In this document: in pieces, positions 10,990 to 22,591 of the stretch | How positions within the stretch are numbered: position 1 is the first letter of the stretch | How the letters are laid out: every line of letters begins with the position of its first letter | Assembly: GCA_021234155.1 (NCBI GenBank) | Contig: JAJEKV010000190.1 | Span: 1 to 64,000 of the forward strand | Direction of reading: 5' to 3' | Length of the DNA: 64,000 nucleotides | Source: Isoetes taiwanensis | Lineage: Eukaryota; Streptophyta; Lycopodiopsida; Isoetales; Isoetaceae | Made by a program: the position numbers and the translations under genes | Notes under the pieces: model-generated | What the model was told of the DNA's origin: nothing | Databases searched by the model: none | Seen by the model: only the letters and a program-made list of their open reading frames with translations

Positions 10990-12360
10990 TGTCTCTAGCA
11001 CTCATATTTTATTTTTAACATGTTTAGCTTCAGAACTAGGCATTGTATCATCAATGTATTTTATAAAAATATATAATTTGATTAAAGGGTAACAGATGTA
11101 ACTTATTTCTCCTCGCCTTTGGAAAAATCTTATTTCCTTTTGAAAACGTTAGGATTCAATTAGAAAGAAAAATGGGCATATTTAAAGCACCTTATTTTAA
11201 AGTATGTTTGATAGCTATTTAAATAATAGCTTGGGTCCATCAAGCTATTATGCCGACACTATATATATGGGGAAGTTATAGTATCACCCAAAAATGGTGT
11301 TGGGGGAGATGGGAAAAGGAAGGAAAAGAGATTATTCCTCTTGGTAATTGCAAAACCCAAGAGAGAATTCCTTCTTACACTCAACCCCGATGACATGGGA
11401 TTCCTTCAATATGCAAAAATATTATGTTTCTCTTGAGCCATTTTAATCCGAATTCATCCTCGGCCGCGCTTTAAGAGGATTAAAGTTTCTCATCAACTAC
11501 ATTACACTCAAGTAGCCCCAATCGCTTTCACCTCAGGATTTGAGCTAATTGCCATCTGAAAGCAAAAAAAGAAAAGAACGCTAGTTTCGATAAAGAATGT
11601 AACGAGTTTCCCTAAGGAAATTTTTAAGTGGGTAACTTTAGAACACCGGGAATTTCAATTTTGAAAGTTATCTAATAGAGGCTTAATATATTTTTTGTTT
11701 GACGTTTCGGCATAGTATTAAAGGCAAATTTTTATCAACGAATGGAAGTGTTCCTAAGGATGGGATAATATGTTTTCTCGATGGAGAAGGCATTAATTCT
11801 TTAATGTCTCTACTTCTATGTGGATGGGATGACATGCTTCATCGGGATGGATAGGCATTGACTTTGATGTCCCAATAAGGCAACTTATGTCATACAAAAG
11901 CCTTGTATTTTTTCTTTGCATCTTGTTCTTAGCTAGACAAACATTTTATGTTATTCCTTCACATTCACAAAAATGCGAAAAACTGTATTAACTCAAGAAC
12001 CTTTTGAATGTTTTGTCAACATACTAATTCATCCTAATCCTTAATGATGTCTAAGCTAATTTTGAAATTCAATAACAAAACTATGAGAAGGGAAACTTCT
12101 TGTGGCCATTAGTTCCACATGTCAAAATGGTGATATAGGGGCAAGGACAACTTTACAATTATAACAAAGACAAATGCTCACCAATATAACACATTTATCT
12201 TGAGAAAAAATAACATTCTTACTACAATGATCAAACCCGGAATCCACATCCATAGTTCCTGGCAAAGCAATATCTATTCATTGTGTATAAATAGTTCAGC
12301 TTATGATCAAAAGCTTTTGTCAACCCTCAAAACCACAAGACATTTATTTAGCAACAGCCC
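10990..12360. other. Intergenic DNA without recognisable features
   Basis: AT-rich sequence with no open frame that resembles a family and no repeat shared with the monomers that begin at 12361. I see nothing more to report here. Confidence 0.5.
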
Positions 12361-14110
12361 GGAGATTTAGCATGTGCTAAATGTAGCATAATAACGTGGG
12401 TTTTCTTTGTTTTTGTATGCTTTTCACTACAGTTTCTTCCTAAGGATTCTCGATGTATTCAAATGGATGTACTAATGACATCTAGAGTGCAATTATTTCT
12501 CGAGCCATTGATTTTAGCCTTTTTTTTTCAATGGTCAACAACCAATGGCTCACAACAAAAGCCCTTTTCGTGCGCGGTGGTGCATAAATGGGCACATGAA
12601 GGCCATTGATTTTAGCCTTTTTCCAATGGTTAATGTAACCAATGGCCTGGCCAAACAAAAAGCCCTCTTTTGTGTGTTTGGTGCATACTGGGCAATATGA
12701 AGGGCTCTCAAGGGCTTATGGTAGCGCCTACCGGCAACACATTTCTTATCATAACTTTTGATCCGGTGAGCTCTGCTTGAGATTATTTTTATTGGCGCTT
12801 GGAAAGCTCTTTTCCAGATCTTTTGATAGTGCATGATATGGATATGTTTGGTTAAGTTATCTATGCCAAAAACACAATTTTCGGCCGGGTTTGGGGCTTT
12901 CACATCCTACCACGGATTAATACAGGATTGCTTCTATTGATATTAGTTTTATAGCTCATTCCTCGAATGAAGCTTGGCAAAAATTACCATGCATTTTAGA
13001 TTTTGAGGCGCTATTAAGCAAATTCCAAGGTTTGTGATCCCTCCGCTAATGTTTAAAGTTTCCCTTTTGGTTTCACCACAAGAATCGATGGAGGCCAAAG
13101 GCCGGCCAAGAAATCTGTGCTTGAAAATGTTTGTGTAATATGGGTGTTTATAAACTTTATAGACTTTCAAAATAATGGATCAATCTGCTCTTATCTTTAT
13201 GGGTAACTTTACTTATGTTCTATTTGTTTTATTGTGATCAAATTCAAAAGCCATAAGATGAAAAATCCTCAAATGGAATTCTTTAGTTTTTTGGTTTTGA
13301 ATTCTAAAAATTCGTCACACCTGTGTTTGATCGTCCCTAAGGCCCTTCCGAAGCAAAAGTTTTTTGCAACACAAAACCATATCATCCACATATATAATCA
13401 AATCACTTAACATATTAACCGATTAATAACTAACACATAACTACCATTGACATTAATTAAACAACACAATTAACACATTTAAATTAAAACTCCCCTAAAC
13501 CCTCGGTTTGGGGTGCATATTCACTTCTAAGGTGACGAGGGCAACAGAGCCCCATAATTGTATTTTGCACGTATCAAATCAACACTATATAGTATCTTGA
13601 AATCTTACAGCCTTTCTTAATCTTTGTTATACAAGATAGCAAATTTTGTAAATTTGCATACCCCACAAAATGAGGAACTTTAATGACGGGTGGTGATTAA
13701 GGAATAAGGTGAATATGCCTATCCAACAAAATTTCCGCGTCCTTGAGTCACCCCGGTGAATATGCAACCCAAACCAAAGTTTAAAGGGATTTCCGAATTT
13801 AAATGTGTTGGACCCAATGGTTGGGTTAATTAATGTCAAATGGTAGTTATGTGTTGGTTGTTAAATGTCAATGGTTGTTATGTGTTGGTGTTATGTGTTG
13901 GGGATTTAATTTTTATATGTTGGATGTTAATGGTTGTGTTAATGGTTTGTGTTGGATGATGATGATACAAGCTTTGGAATTTGGTGCATAGAATGATTAA
14001 CAAACTATCAGGGATCCAAATATAAGAAAGGGAACTCCCATTACCATACATATTAATATGTTGAAGGCTATTTTGCCAAAAACCCTAAATATAGCATATT
14101 CTTGATACTC
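12361..14110 (+). repeat. Tandem monomer 1 of 3 (about 1.75 kb)
   Basis: The monomer starts GGAGATTTAGCATGTGCTAA and repeats twice more at 14111 and 15852. In order it contains two neighbouring copies of a roughly 100-base phrase (TTTTAGCC...CAATGGTCAAC...ACAAAAGCCC...GTGCATAA...GGCA), a TATGATATGGATATGTTTGG block, a GGCTTCACATCCTACCA-like block, a CACAAGAATC(A/C)ATGGAGGCC block, TTGTCACACC...GTTTGA, then an inverted-repeat foldback (about 13371-13955). No convincing gene is present; open frames inside are short and differ among copies. Confidence 0.85.
13371..13955. repeat. Foldback inverted repeat in monomer 1
   Basis: The left arm (about 13371-13540) and right arm (about 13735-13955) are reverse complements. 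For example, GGTTTGGGGTGCATATTCAC at about 13505 faces GTGAATATGCAACCCAAACC at about 13757, and AACACATAACTACCATTGAC faces GTCAAATGGTAGTTATGTGTT. The loop of about 200 bases holds CAACACTATATAGTATCTTG and GTTATACAAGATAGCAAATT. The layout suits a foldback or MITE-like insertion carried along in each monomer. Confidence 0.75.
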
Positions 14111-15851
14111 GGAGATTTAGCATGTGCTAAAATGTATAATATCAATGGGGGGTTGTGTTTGTGTTTTGTATGCTTTTCAATTAAGGTTTTTGATTTCGTG
14201 GATGTATTCAAAATGATGTACTAATGCGCATATCTAGAGTGCAACGCATTTCTGGAGCCTACTGGATTTTAGCCTTTTTTTTTCAATGGTCAACAACCAA
14301 ATGGCTCACAAACAAAAGCCCCTTTTTGCGGCGTGTGGTATAAACGGCACAATGCCATTGATTTTAGCCTTTTTCCAATGGTCAACAAACCAATGGCCAT
14401 GCAACAAAAGCCCCTTTTTGTGTGTTTGGTGCATAATGGGCAATACGAAGGGCTTGAAGGGCGCATGTAGTGCCGGCAAACAGCATTTTATCATAACTTT
14501 GATCCGCAGGCCCGGCTTTGAGATTATTTTTATTGGCGCTGGAAAGCTCTTTCCGAGATTTTGATAGTGTATGATATGGATATGTTTGGTTGGTTAACTT
14601 ATGCTAAAACAGCAATTTTTTCGGGTCGGTTTGTAGGCTAGCACATCCTACCAAATGGGATTAATACGTGATTGTTTATTGATATTGTTTTATAGCTCAT
14701 TCCCAAATGAAGCCGCAAAAATACCATGCATTTTAGATTTTGAGGCAGTTATTACAAATTCCAAAGGCTTCTAGATCCTTTCCTCACAATCGCTGCAAAA
14801 GTTTCCCCAATTTGGTTTCACCACAAGAATCCATGGAGGCCAAAGTAATGCCGTTAAATTCCAGTTGAAAAATGTTTGTGTATGGGTGTTGCAAACTTTA
14901 TAACTTCAAAATAATGGGATCAATCTTTCTCTATCTTTTATGGTAGCTTTTACTTATGTTCTATTTGTTTTATTGTAATTCAAACTAAAAAGCTACAAAG
15001 ATGAAATCCTCAAAATGAATTCCTAGTTTTTTGGTTTGAATTTAAAATTTTTGTCACACCGTGTTTGACGTTCCTAAGCGTCCTCAAGGCCAAAAGTTTT
15101 TTGAACACAAACCATTAACATCCAACATATGTGTTCCGTTTTCTGTCATTATATAATAAACTATTGACATTAATAATCCAACATATATTCATTATTGACA
15201 TATTTCATAAACCTGATTCTTTAACATTTAATTCAAAATCCCTAAAACCCCTTTGGTTTGGGGTGCATATTCACTGGCGGTGACGTGAGGGGCTTAGAGC
15301 CCTATAATCAGACAGCCTTTAACGCACAAATCAACACTATATAGTATCTCCTTGAAATCTTATATTTTGCGAATCTTGTTATACAAGATAGCAAATTTTG
15401 TAAAATTTGCATACCTACAAAATGAGGAACTTTACGCATCGTAGATTAAGGAATATAAAGCGCAAATTATGCATATCCAACAGCTCTCGCGTCCGGAGTC
15501 ACCCCCGTAGGAATATATGCACCCAAACCAAAGGGCTTAAAGGGGATTTTAATTTAAAATGTGTTGGACCCAATGGTTAAAAGCACTAATGGGTAGTTGT
15601 GTGTTGGTTATTAATGTCAATGGTTGTTATGTGTTGGTTGTTGTGTGTTGGGGATTTAATTTTTATATGTTGGATGTTAATGGGTTGTGTTAATGGTTTG
15701 TGTTGGATGATGATAGCGTTTCAGGAATTTGGTGATAGAATGGGAATAAACTATCGATCCAAATATAAGAAAGGGAGCCACACCATATATACATATATAT
15801 GTTGAAGGCTATTTTTATTAAAACCCTTAAATATAGCATATTTGATAAACC
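14111..15851 (+). repeat. Tandem monomer 2 of 3
   Basis: It is colinear with monomer 1 over its whole length (start CGGAGATTTAGCATGTGCTAA; foldback at about 15109-15706). Many differences from the neighbours fall at CTG/CAG. For example, the phrase around GATCCG...TTTGAGATTATTTTTA reads differently in each of the three copies. Confidence 0.85.
15109..15706. repeat. Foldback inverted repeat in monomer 2
   Basis: AAACCATTAACATCCAACATATG at the left end faces ATATGTTGGATGTTAATGG at the right end, and TTTGGGGTGCATATTCAC faces its near reverse complement near 15510-15530. Arms of about 170-200 bases flank the same loop as in monomer 1. Confidence 0.72.
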
Positions 15852-17605
15852 GAGATTTAGCATGTGCTAAAATGCAGCATAATAAATGGTGGGGTTTTCT
15901 TTGTGTTTTGTATGCTTTTCACTAAGGTTTTCCTATGATGCGATGGGATGATTCAAATGGATGTACTAATGCTGCATATATCTAGAGTGCACCATTTCTG
16001 AGCCATTGATTTTAGCCTTTTTTCAATGGTCAACAACCAATGGTCTTCACAACAAAAGCCCTTTTGCGCGCGCGGTGGTGCAAATGGCACATGAAGGGCC
16101 ATTGATTTTTAGCCTTTTTTTCCAAATGGTCAACAAACCAACGGCTCCGCAAACAAAAGCCCCTTTTTGTGTGTGTTTGGTGCATAAATGGGCAATATGA
16201 AGGGCTTTGAAGGGCGCATGTAGCAGCCTACGGCAACAAGTATTTCCTTATCATAACTTTGATCCGCAGCCTCGCTTTGAGATTATTTTTTATCGCTGGA
16301 AAGCTCTTCCAGATCTTTGATAGTGTATGATATGGATATGTTTGGTTAAGTTATCTATGCTAAAACAGCAATTTTTCGGTTGGTTTGGTAGGCTTCACAT
16401 CCTACCAAATGGGATTAATACGCAGACGGCCATTGGGATATTGTTTTATAGCTCATCTTAATGAAGCTTGCAAAAATTACCATGCATTTTTAGATTTTGA
16501 GGCAAAGCTATTAAGCAAAATCTATATTTCTAGATCCTTGTGCTAACAAGCGTAAAAGTTTCCATTTCTGGTTTCTCACCACAAGAATCATGGAGGCCAA
16601 AGGTCACGTTAAATTCCAAATTTGAAAATGTTTGTGTATGGGGTGTTGCAAACTTTATGGACTTTCAAAATAATGGGATCAATCTCGGCTTCATCTTTAT
16701 GGTAACTTTTTACTTATGTTCTATTTTATTTTATTGGATCAAATTCAAAAGCCACAAAAGTGATGAAATCCTCAAATGAATTCTAGTTTTTTTTGTTTGA
16801 ATTCTAAAATTTTTGTCACACCGGGTGTTTGACGTTCCTAAGGCCTAAGGCAAAAGTTTTTTAACATCAAACCATTAACATCCAACATATGTATCAAATT
16901 TCCCAACACAATAAATAACCATTGACATTAACTAACACATAACTATTGACATTAATTAATCACAACCATTGGGTCTAACACATTTAAATTAAAATCCCCT
17001 TAACCCCTGGTTTGGGTGCATATTCATACGGGCGCATCGAGCCGAGAGCCCCTCATAATTGTATTTGCACGCAATTTAAATCAACACTATATAGTATTCC
17101 GCCTTGAAATCTTATAGTATTTTGGCTAATCTTGTTATACAAAGATAGCAAATTCTGAATTTGCATACCCCAATACAAATGAGGAACTTTACGTGACGGG
17201 TGTAGATTAAGGGAATAAGGGTGAAATATGCCTATCCAACAAATTCTCCTCGCGTCTCTTGAGTCACCCCCGGTGAATATGCAACCCAAACCAAAGGGCT
17301 TAAAGGGGATTTTAATTTAAATGTGTTGGACCCAATGGTTGTGTTATTAATGTCAATGGTAGTTATGTGTTGGTTGTTACCGCCAATGGCTGCCAAGGTG
17401 TGTTGGTTACAGGCATTGGGGATTTAATTTTTATATGTTGGATGTTAATGGTTGTGTTAATGGTTTTCCAGTTGGATGATGATAAGCCAGGAATTTGGTG
17501 ATAGAATGATTAACAACTATCGTGGATCCAAATATAAGAAAGGGAGCCTATTACCAAGGCTATTATTAATGTTGAAGGCTATTTTATTAAAACCCTTTAA
17601 ATATA
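15852..17605 (+). repeat. Tandem monomer 3 of 3
   Basis: It is colinear with monomers 1 and 2 (start CGAGATTTAGCATGTGCTAA; foldback at about 16868-17475). Similarity stops after AACCCTTTAAATATAGTATATTTG near 17605, so the array has three full units and no visible fourth. Confidence 0.83.
16868..17475. repeat. Foldback inverted repeat in monomer 3
   Basis: The arms at 16868-17045 and 17265-17475 are reverse complements in the same way as in the other two monomers. The right arm carries a small insertion (near 17385-17420) absent from the others. Confidence 0.72.
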
Positions 17606-20120
17606 GTATATTTGCAAAATATTCGCCACTTTAAGGGAACCTCATTACAATAGTTAAACGTCAATGAACTTGTGAAGAATACTTGGATGTAGGAGCTTGG
17701 AGAAGATGTGAATGGCGCTTAAGAAAGTGAGAACGGTGCTTCATAGAGGGGAAAAATTAATAAAGTTTTGGGGTAACCGGGAGGGGTGGTGGTGGAGTTG
17801 CACACCCTCACCTCGAACTCAAGCGTAGGTTCAGATCAACCTCGGAGATGAAACGACAATTTGGAATATAAATTGTAGGGCCTGGTGTAAAACAAAAGCC
17901 TATACATGTCGTGATTATGTATTGCCACGAAGTTTAATACTGCATCGGTTGGGCCCTTAGGTGATTGCATCTCCATCTAACGATAATATTGCATGCAATT
18001 ATAACAAGAGGGAACAATACATTATGGCCTTAAAACCCTTTAAAATAAATTCATTCGAACAACTTAAGACTACATTTCAAACCTAGAAACGCTGAACAAC
18101 AATCCATAGTTAAGTTTGCGAAATTTCATCATGGCAAAGGGAGGCACATAGCTGGTAAGAGTGCAGATTCGTGGACGGCAAGTAAACCCAGCCGGAGGGA
18201 AAAATCCTTCCTTGCTGGGTGGAGCTTGATCGGGGACACAAGTGAACAAGAACCCTAAAGTGAATTTTAGGTAATTTCATAAAAAAAGATGTGTAGAAAT
18301 ATGCAATTACATATTAGAAGGGATAAATGGCTCCCCTTTAATCTGGTTGATATTAAGGCCTCTGCCACCCTACATGTTGTTTTACTTGGCAGCAAAGAAC
18401 CCTCTCTAAAAATGCAAGAATACATGATGGAACCGAGTATCGAATGGCTAATAGTACACTTTCCTACCTAAAACATATACCGACCAAACAAAAGGAGTCC
18501 AATAGCTTAGATGATTCTAAAGATTTGGCTCATCACTTTAAGAAAAAGTGTATCGTCTTCATATTACAAATATTCCTACAACCTATTGCACAATTGAGAG
18601 TCCATTGTATTCTATTTTATGTATAATAAAAATTTTGTGAGAGACTCCTGGAGGGGAAAACCACCGACAATGGAGAAAGAGCCCAACAACGATATATAGC
18701 CTCGCTCTCCTCAGGGTCAGGGTCCGACGGCTCTAATCGCACATGCACATTCAGAATGGATCTTGGGCATGTAATTGTGAAGAAGTACGGGCTTCAGCAT
18801 AATCCTTTATGAATGACAGCAACTCCACTAAATAAGGCTCTCCTTAGGAAAGATAGCGTGAGTGAGTGGAATAGTGAGAATATCCAATTCAAGGTTAGAA
18901 TCAATATTAAGAAACATGTTGAGGATCATCATAGGATGCAAAGGCTCCTACAAACAAGAACATCAGCCAAATAATCTCCCTCGATCTCCTCCTATCTAGT
19001 GGCATAACGCTTCCATCCCTCAAAGTGAGAAGAAGTCATCTCACTGACTACAAGACCTTTTAACTTCCCCACCAAAAACACAAAACAAAGAATCCCAGCC
19101 TTCTCCATCAAAAGCCCAAACAAAGCCCTAATTGGGCATAACACGCCAAGAAGGGCATAGCATCACGCACATGGAGGAGCTTCCAATAAACAAGCAAAGG
19201 AACAAACAAACTCCATAAAGACAACCAAAATAAAGTATCTTGTGCTCCTACACAAGATTCTGAGAAGAAGCCATGGCATCAGCTGCATCGTCACTTAAAA
19301 TACCTAGTTGTGCCAAAGAATAGTAATCCAATCAAGAACCAAAGACAATATCGCCTATACACCACAATTACCCAAAACCATTATAGCAGCTTTTGTACAA
19401 AATACGCTTCAAAACAATTGCTTTTAGTTGTTGTCTTTGGGAAACGCATTACTACCCACATTACTGAAATGGCTAACTTAGAAGAAGTCAAACTATTCAA
19501 ACTATTGGGATCCCTATATGATGTAAACTTAGGGTAGTATAAGGGGTAAATTAAAATGTAAAGCCAATGGTCTTGAATTTGAGATTGGCATGTGCACGCA
19601 TTGGTATCTTCACATTCTTATTTTTATCCTAAAATAATTTCTTTTCGTTCTTTTACAACTTACGACAAGTCATATTCCCTCAATGCTAGGAAAATACCAT
19701 GCAACTTGCATTTTACACCCTGTAAATTTTGTCACTTTTAAACAGGTAGGGCAAAGAGACACTCTACGAGAATCTAGTGCAAGAAATAGACACGAAAATC
19801 ATGAGAGAAAGACATCTGAATAAACAAGAAGAGTCAAAAGTGCACAATAAATAAAAGACAAGTGATACACTTGATGATTGTATTCTTTTGCGCGGGCAGA
19901 GGTCCAGGGCAGATGCGATTTTGGAGTGATGGGGAGAATGGCGAAGATGGATTCAACCATTCTTTTCCTAGTTCTATTCCAGCCAAAAGCGCTTAACTAA
20001 AAGAAGTCTCTATCTCGAGCGAAAGCGAAAAGTCTCTGTTCCAGCAAAGCACTGTAACTTAAGAAGCCAGATAAGCAGCGAAAGCGCGCTTTATAACTTA
20101 AAAGAAGTCAGTGGACAACT
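17606..20120. other. Intergenic DNA, unusually CAG/CTG-replete at its right end
   Basis: No gene is recognised. Two overlapping open frames at 18289-18626 read as ordinary protein but match nothing I know. The sequence from about 18.7 to 20.5 kb has a normal density of CAG/CTG (12 counted in 19861-20160), unlike the repeats on either side. Confidence 0.4.
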
Positions 20121-20159
20121 GAGTACTGTGCATAACTTAGGATATGGAAGAATGGTCAC

Positions 20160-20450
20160 ACATTTGCGGTGCAAGGACAGAAGAAGAAGGGGATTTGGGA
20201 GGGCAATACATTATGAGCATGAGCAGGGAATGAACATAAAGAGAGGGAAGAACATGAAGATCTTGGGTGGGGGGGCAGAGGAGGCAGAAGCAGAGGGCAT
20301 ACTAGCAGCATCACTGTTATGAATACAATAAACACCACCGATCTTCCTTTTCGAATGTGCTCTCAACATGAAGCTACTGTTATCCTTCGCCTTTTGATCA
20401 CGCCACAAACCAGCTCTATCAAAACCCTCAACCGCCGCCTCCCAACCATG
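20160..20450 (-). other. Unclassified open stretch
   Basis: On the minus strand one frame stays open for about 79 codons and reads plausibly (GLWRDQKAKDNSSFMLRAHS, then a Ser/Ala/Pro-rich stretch). An alternative frame gives a hydrophobic Leu/Pro-rich peptide of 60 residues. Neither has a recognised domain, and the plus strand here is purine-rich (GAGGCAGAAGCAGAGGG), which by itself keeps frames open. I would not call a gene without transcript evidence. Confidence 0.2.
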
Positions 20451-20639
20451 TAACTACGCCTAAATGCCTCTCAGATCAGTCTTCCTTACTGCAGATTTTG
20501 AGCAAAAAAAAATGACGCGCTACGTTACCCTACCTTTATCTGCCCTTTCAGAATGGCTTACCATATATCGACCCCTGATAACAGAGACCAGCGTATACGC
20601 AACAAAAAACGGAGACCCAAACTCCATATCCCCAACATG

Positions 20640-21428
20640 GAATAATTTGAACGCTTTAAAGAAGCTGAATATGCCCCAAACAGCGCCCCCTCCATCTACA
20701 AATGCTCCAAATTCATTGTAAATCCTCTTGCAAATAGCCTAGTTGTTTCACCCCATCCCTGCCTAGCTGGACCTCTTTCGTGGACCCCCACGTGGACCAA
20801 TCGTTGCCTGCCCTATCCCCCCACGTGGTTGCCACTTGTTGCCTCCCACTGGCTTGATTAGGCGGCTAAGCCTCTTGCTTATAATATTTGTGCAACATGT
20901 TTGAGCAAGTTTAATCATGTTGGTGCAGTGTAGGCAACAACCTGAATATGCCCCCTTCTTTCTTACCTTCCTTGCCCCTCCTCAATCCTGCATCCTTCTC
21001 TGTCTAGCCTTTGTAATAATGGTCAATTTACATTTCATCCGCCCTCCCCAACTTGCACGTTTCTGGGCTCTTTGTATAATGCACAGATTACCTTCCTGAT
21101 GCCTCCCCCCAACTTGCATGCTTTTTATTCTTTGTATAATGAACAGATCCGCACGATAGCTTAGGGGTCGTCTAACTGCAATTTGCTCTTTTGTTAATGC
21201 CTATTGTTGGATGCTTCCCATGTGCCTCCCTCCTCGGTCATATAAATTCAGCCTTCATTTTTGCCAGAGACATTGTGATTTGTTTCCTAATTCCACTTGC
21301 AACCAAGGGCTAGTCACTTCATAATTTCGGACATTGTGGATCGGGTTCCTATTCCACTTGCATCCATGGGTTAGTCTTTTTCAAGATTTCGTACTGCATC
21401 AAACAATCACATGTTTTGATTTGAATAG
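20640..21428 (+). repeat. Direct repeat, copy 1
   Basis: Shared landmarks with copy 2 (21840-22591) are CTCCATCTACAAATGCT, TTGCCACTTGTTGCC, GAATATGCCC, CCCAACTTGCA, AGGGGTC...AACTGCAATTT, TAATGCCTATT..TGGATGCTTCC, ATTCCACTTG and TTTTGATTTGAAT. Copy 1 has an internal duplication of the GAGACATTGTG...TTCCACTTGCA phrase (about 21265-21365) and of the CCCAACTTGCA...CTTTGTATAATG phrase (about 21048-21146). Confidence 0.75.
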
Positions 21429-21839
21429 AACAATGGCTGCCATTGTGGCGATTTTATATATAAAGTATGAACTACATGTGATATAATCAGATTATGAGTG
21501 ATTGCGTGATGTATTTTCAATTTATTCAGCATAGTACTTGTTCATGTCACATTAATAAAAGGAGAGATTGTCAAAAGTAAAAAATTGTATTCCCTAAGTA
21601 TAAAAGAATATAAAACACTTATTCTTCTATAAGTAGTTTTATTTGCATATTTAAGCCAAAATATTACATTTTTATTAAGAATAACTAAAACCCATCTCAA
21701 CTATATTAATTATTCATCAACTTTTATCATCCACAAGGGCAAAATCATATTGATAATAAAAAAAGATAACTCATGAATGTTACCACCTCAGAATATGATA
21801 GAATAAGAATGCGTTGTATTTATAGCCTCAACCACTATC

Positions 21840-22591
21840 CCAATCCGAAAAAACTTTTGAATGCTTTGAGAAGATGTATATGCCGAAACAGCCATGCCTC
21901 CATCTACAAATGCTTCAAATTCATTGTATCTCGTGCAGATAATCCTAGTGTCGCGCCATCCCTTCCCTGCGTGTAGCTGATCCGTCGTGGATATTATATG
22001 GATTCCATGTGGGACCATGCGTGCCAGTTATATATCCCACATGACTGCCACTTGTTGCCTTCCCACTTGGCTTAATTAAGGCTAAGCTCTTGCTTTGTGA
22101 AATTTATGCAACATGCTTTGTTGAATCATATCGGGTCAGTGTCAAAACACTGAATATGCCCTTCTTTCTTACCTTCCTCTTGCTCCCTTTCCAACTTGCA
22201 TTCTTTTCTACCTTCCTCAGTCTAGCCGCTGTATCATGCCCGCTATATTTTCATCCCTCTTCCCAACTTGTATGCTTACTTTAATTGTTGTATCATGCCC
22301 AAGTTATATTTCTCATCCCCTTCCCAACTTGCATGCTTACTTAATTGTACACAATGAGAGATATATACGTGCACGATAACTTAGGGGTCACCAACTGCAA
22401 TTTTGTTCTTTTATTAATGCCTATTCGTGGATGCTTCCCATGTGATTGATAATGTTCTTCCAATCATAATTCACGCTTTATTTTTTGCAGAGACAATGTG
22501 GATCGAGTTCCTTATTCCACTTGAAACCATAGCCTAGTCTTTTTCATTATTCTCCGTATTCCATCAAAACAATCACATATTTTGATTTGAA
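21840..22591 (+). repeat. Direct repeat, copy 2
   Basis: It is colinear with copy 1 at an offset of about 1.16-1.2 kb. It lacks the extra GAGACATTGTG copy. No protein family is recognisable in either copy. Confidence 0.75.
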
